In this document: positions 6,039-7,582 of the stretch, in pieces | Position numbering within the stretch: position 1 is the stretch's first letter | How the letters are laid out: every line of letters starts with the position of its first letter | From: Euryarchaeota archaeon UBA128 | Lineage (GTDB): Archaea > Thermoplasmatota > Poseidoniia > Poseidoniales > Poseidoniaceae | Reading direction: 5' to 3' | DNA: 7,582 bases | NCBI GenBank assembly: GCA_002496955.1 | Contig: DALZ01000084.1 | Coordinates: forward strand, 1-7,582 | Notes under the pieces: generated by a model | Databases searched by the model: none | What the model saw: only the letters and a program-made list of their open reading frames with translations | Told to the model about the DNA's origin: nothing | Position numbers and translations under genes: made by a program

Positions 6039-7582
6039 ATGTCTGATACTTTGTCGAACGAACGAGGGCCGCGTTCAAATAGTGAAAGATGCGCCAATAT
6101 AATGATGAACAGTAGGTCATTAGTGGTTGATGCGTTTGCTAAGGCGCGCCAAGCTGTTTTGCTTACTGCACTAATGCTCATCACTTCGTTAAGCCCCCTG
6201 ATGATGGTGGCGCCAGTCTCAGCCCACCTGACTGACAATGAAACGATTTGGCCAAAACAAGCGAGTAATGATACTGGATGGGTGCAACTCGATGCGGTTG
6301 GTGCCAACCCAGACATTGGTTTGGCTGCGAGTGCTAATTGGGGCTTGGAGTTCGCACCCGGCGCACTACTATCAAATGTAACAATGGAAGTTCGTGTCAA
6401 TGGAAGTAATAACCTGATTATTGAAGAGCCTGTAATCACAGCAAGTGATGTTGGAGTCAATCTTTTTGATTGGTCAGGCTTAGGTATGCTTGGTTCAAGC
6501 GACTCATTTACCAGTCAAAATCCTCACACTGGGAGACTAGCGCCAAACAGTGAATCCGGTGCCTATTGGACATTGCCTTCGGGGGCACAAATAAATGAAT
6601 TGATAATCGAGGCCTTAGCACCTGTTGACCCTGCTGTGACGTTTGAACCGGTGGATTTAGAGATTGGCGATTATGCTATTCATTTGCTCGACGGCAGAAT
6701 GTATCTTGCGATAGGCAACGCTCTACTTATCATCGATTACAACAATGATCCAAAAATTATTGATATATTAGAGTTTGAAAATGCGGGTAACATTGTTGAC
6801 CTAGAAATTGATGCTGTTGGACTAATATTGCACATTCTTACTGACAATGACTATTTTCATGCGATTTCCCTTGTTGATACATCTATTTTAACACCATTAC
6901 CGGAGACCGTATTTGACTTGGATACAATTGAATTCGTCCAATTTGACCAATTCATAATCGCTAGTGACGGAACCCCTTACGCTGCAAATTCTGACAGGAT
7001 AGTGATATTTGATGGCAATGATTGGAATAATTTGTTAATAAAAAATTCTGTTGGGAAGGCACTAGACATTATCGAAATTGGCGATGTTCTATATTTTTCT
7101 TTTGAAAATGGCGGAGTGATTAGATGGGATTTAACAACAAATTCCGAATTGTCAGCTTGGTCAAGTGCCAATAATCTACATTCTGATTCTGTCACTTCTT
7201 TCCACCTTTCTGGTAACCAACTTCTTTTGGCCTCAGAAGATTCAGGGCTGGCTCGTTATGACTGGAATACGGGGTTCTGGCTCTCGACATGGACCGAAAA
7301 CAATTGGCTCACCTCAAACAATGTTGCTGATGTTGTGGTTTCCAACGGCATAATGGCCATACTTAACGGCGATTCTATCCAGACCTACAATACCCAAAAT
7401 GGGGTATTTTTGCAGAATTATGACTTAACCGATTACGGATTAATTGAAGATGGTAAGAAATTACTCAAGTGGCCAAATATTGGTCAACGCTCGCCATCTA
7501 ACGAGAGTTTGTTAGTCAGCGACGGCGGTGGCGACTTAGCCATATTTGACACAGCAGCGAGTCCAATGTATCGTGAAAATAT
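6039..7582 (+). CDS. Secreted or surface-anchored protein with propeller-like repeats, partial (C-terminus beyond window)
   Basis: The frame from the ATG at 6039 runs without a stop for 514 codons to the right edge; I translated it by hand. The N-terminus carries a Sec signal peptide: basic residues (AFAKARQ), hydrophobic core VLLTALMLITSLSPLMMV, and an AxA-type site PVSA followed by HLTDNETIW, with cleavage after about residue 62. ATGs at 6102 and 6105 would give a more usual signal peptide of about 40 residues, and TTCAAATAG at 6074-6082 could be their TATA box, so the true start may be there. Residues about 63-210 look like a beta-sandwich (AANWG/LEFAPGALLSNVTMEVRVNG style strands). From about 215 on there are repeated strands of about 40-50 residues such as YAIHLLDGRMYLAIGNALLI, DVLYFSFENGGVIRWDLTTN and QLLLASEDSGLARYDWNTGF, typical of beta-propeller blades. 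It is rich in Asp and Asn and has no Cys after the signal. The function is probably binding at the cell surface; ligand and total length are unknown. Confidence 0.85.
   Translation, partial: MSDTLSNERGPRSNSERCANIMMNSRSLVVDAFAKARQAVLLTALMLITSLSPLMMVAPVSAHLTDNETIWPKQASNDTGWVQLDAVGANPDIGLAASANWGLEFAPGALLSNVTMEVRVNGSNNLIIEEPVITASDVGVNLFDWSGLGMLGSSDSFTSQNPHTGRLAPNSESGAYWTLPSGAQINELIIEALAPVDPAVTFEPVDLEIGDYAIHLLDGRMYLAIGNALLIIDYNNDPKIIDILEFENAGNIVDLEIDAVGLILHILTDNDYFHAISLVDTSILTPLPETVFDLDTIEFVQFDQFIIASDGTPYAANSDRIVIFDGNDWNNLLIKNSVGKALDIIEIGDVLYFSFENGGVIRWDLTTNSELSAWSSANNLHSDSVTSFHLSGNQLLLASEDSGLARYDWNTGFWLSTWTENNWLTSNNVADVVVSNGIMAILNGDSIQTYNTQNGVFLQNYDLTDYGLIEDGKKLLKWPNIGQRSPSNESLLVSDGGGDLAIFDTAASPMYREN

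Noticed and set aside
5921..6460. Minus-strand frame of 179 codons across the divergent region
   Set aside because: It overlaps both the maeB 5' end and the signal-peptide region of the secreted protein, and its sequence resembles no protein I know; it is an antisense shadow.
1..7582. CRISPR array, tRNA, rRNA, insertion sequence or phage genes
   Set aside because: No regularly spaced repeats, cloverleaf-like sequence, transposase motif or terminal inverted repeats were seen on reading the window; short or divergent examples could be missed by eye.

Overview
The window looks like a piece of a planktonic marine archaeon, most likely Marine Group II Euryarchaeota (Poseidoniales). This rests on several indirect signs. 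Strong Shine-Dalgarno sites are rare. AT-rich TATA-like boxes lie 20-34 bases before several start codons, as expected for leaderless or nearly leaderless archaeal transcripts. Base composition is moderate. The window also holds a very large-looking secreted beta-rich protein and a degenerate formylglycine-generating-enzyme (FGE)-like protein with a C-terminal membrane hairpin. No rRNA, tRNA or taxon-diagnostic gene is present, so a marine bacterium is not excluded.

Layout: (1) bases 1-1613 carry three minus-strand genes. Reading leftward these are an RlmH-type 23S rRNA methyltransferase, a five-helix membrane protein with a TPR-like tail 45 bases downstream, and a separately promoted two-helix membrane protein cut by the window edge. 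(2) A divergent intergenic region (1614-1706) separates rlmH from a tight plus-strand three-gene operon (1707-3599): a 111-residue helical protein of unknown function, a PTGES2-like (prostaglandin E synthase 2 type) glutaredoxin/GST-fold protein with a CPFC motif, and the FGE-like membrane protein. (3) Only 22 bases separate this operon from the end of a convergent minus-strand gene (3622-5997) for a MaeB-type malic enzyme fused to a phosphotransacetylase-like domain. (4) A second short divergent region (5998-6038, or to 6101 if a later start is used) holds a perfect 14-base palindrome. (5) From there a secreted or surface-anchored protein with a signal peptide and propeller-like repeats reads off the right edge.

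Well-supported functions: RlmH modifies 23S rRNA helix 69, and MaeB decarboxylates malate to pyruvate, linking the TCA cycle to pyruvate and acetyl-CoA. The remaining genes have only fold-level or topology-level assignments. The least explained unit is the 1707-3599 operon, which joins a redox or glutathione-fold protein to a non-catalytic FGE-like membrane protein and an orphan helical protein. No CRISPR array, insertion sequence, tRNA or phage gene was seen, and no gene-free stretch exceeds 300 bases.
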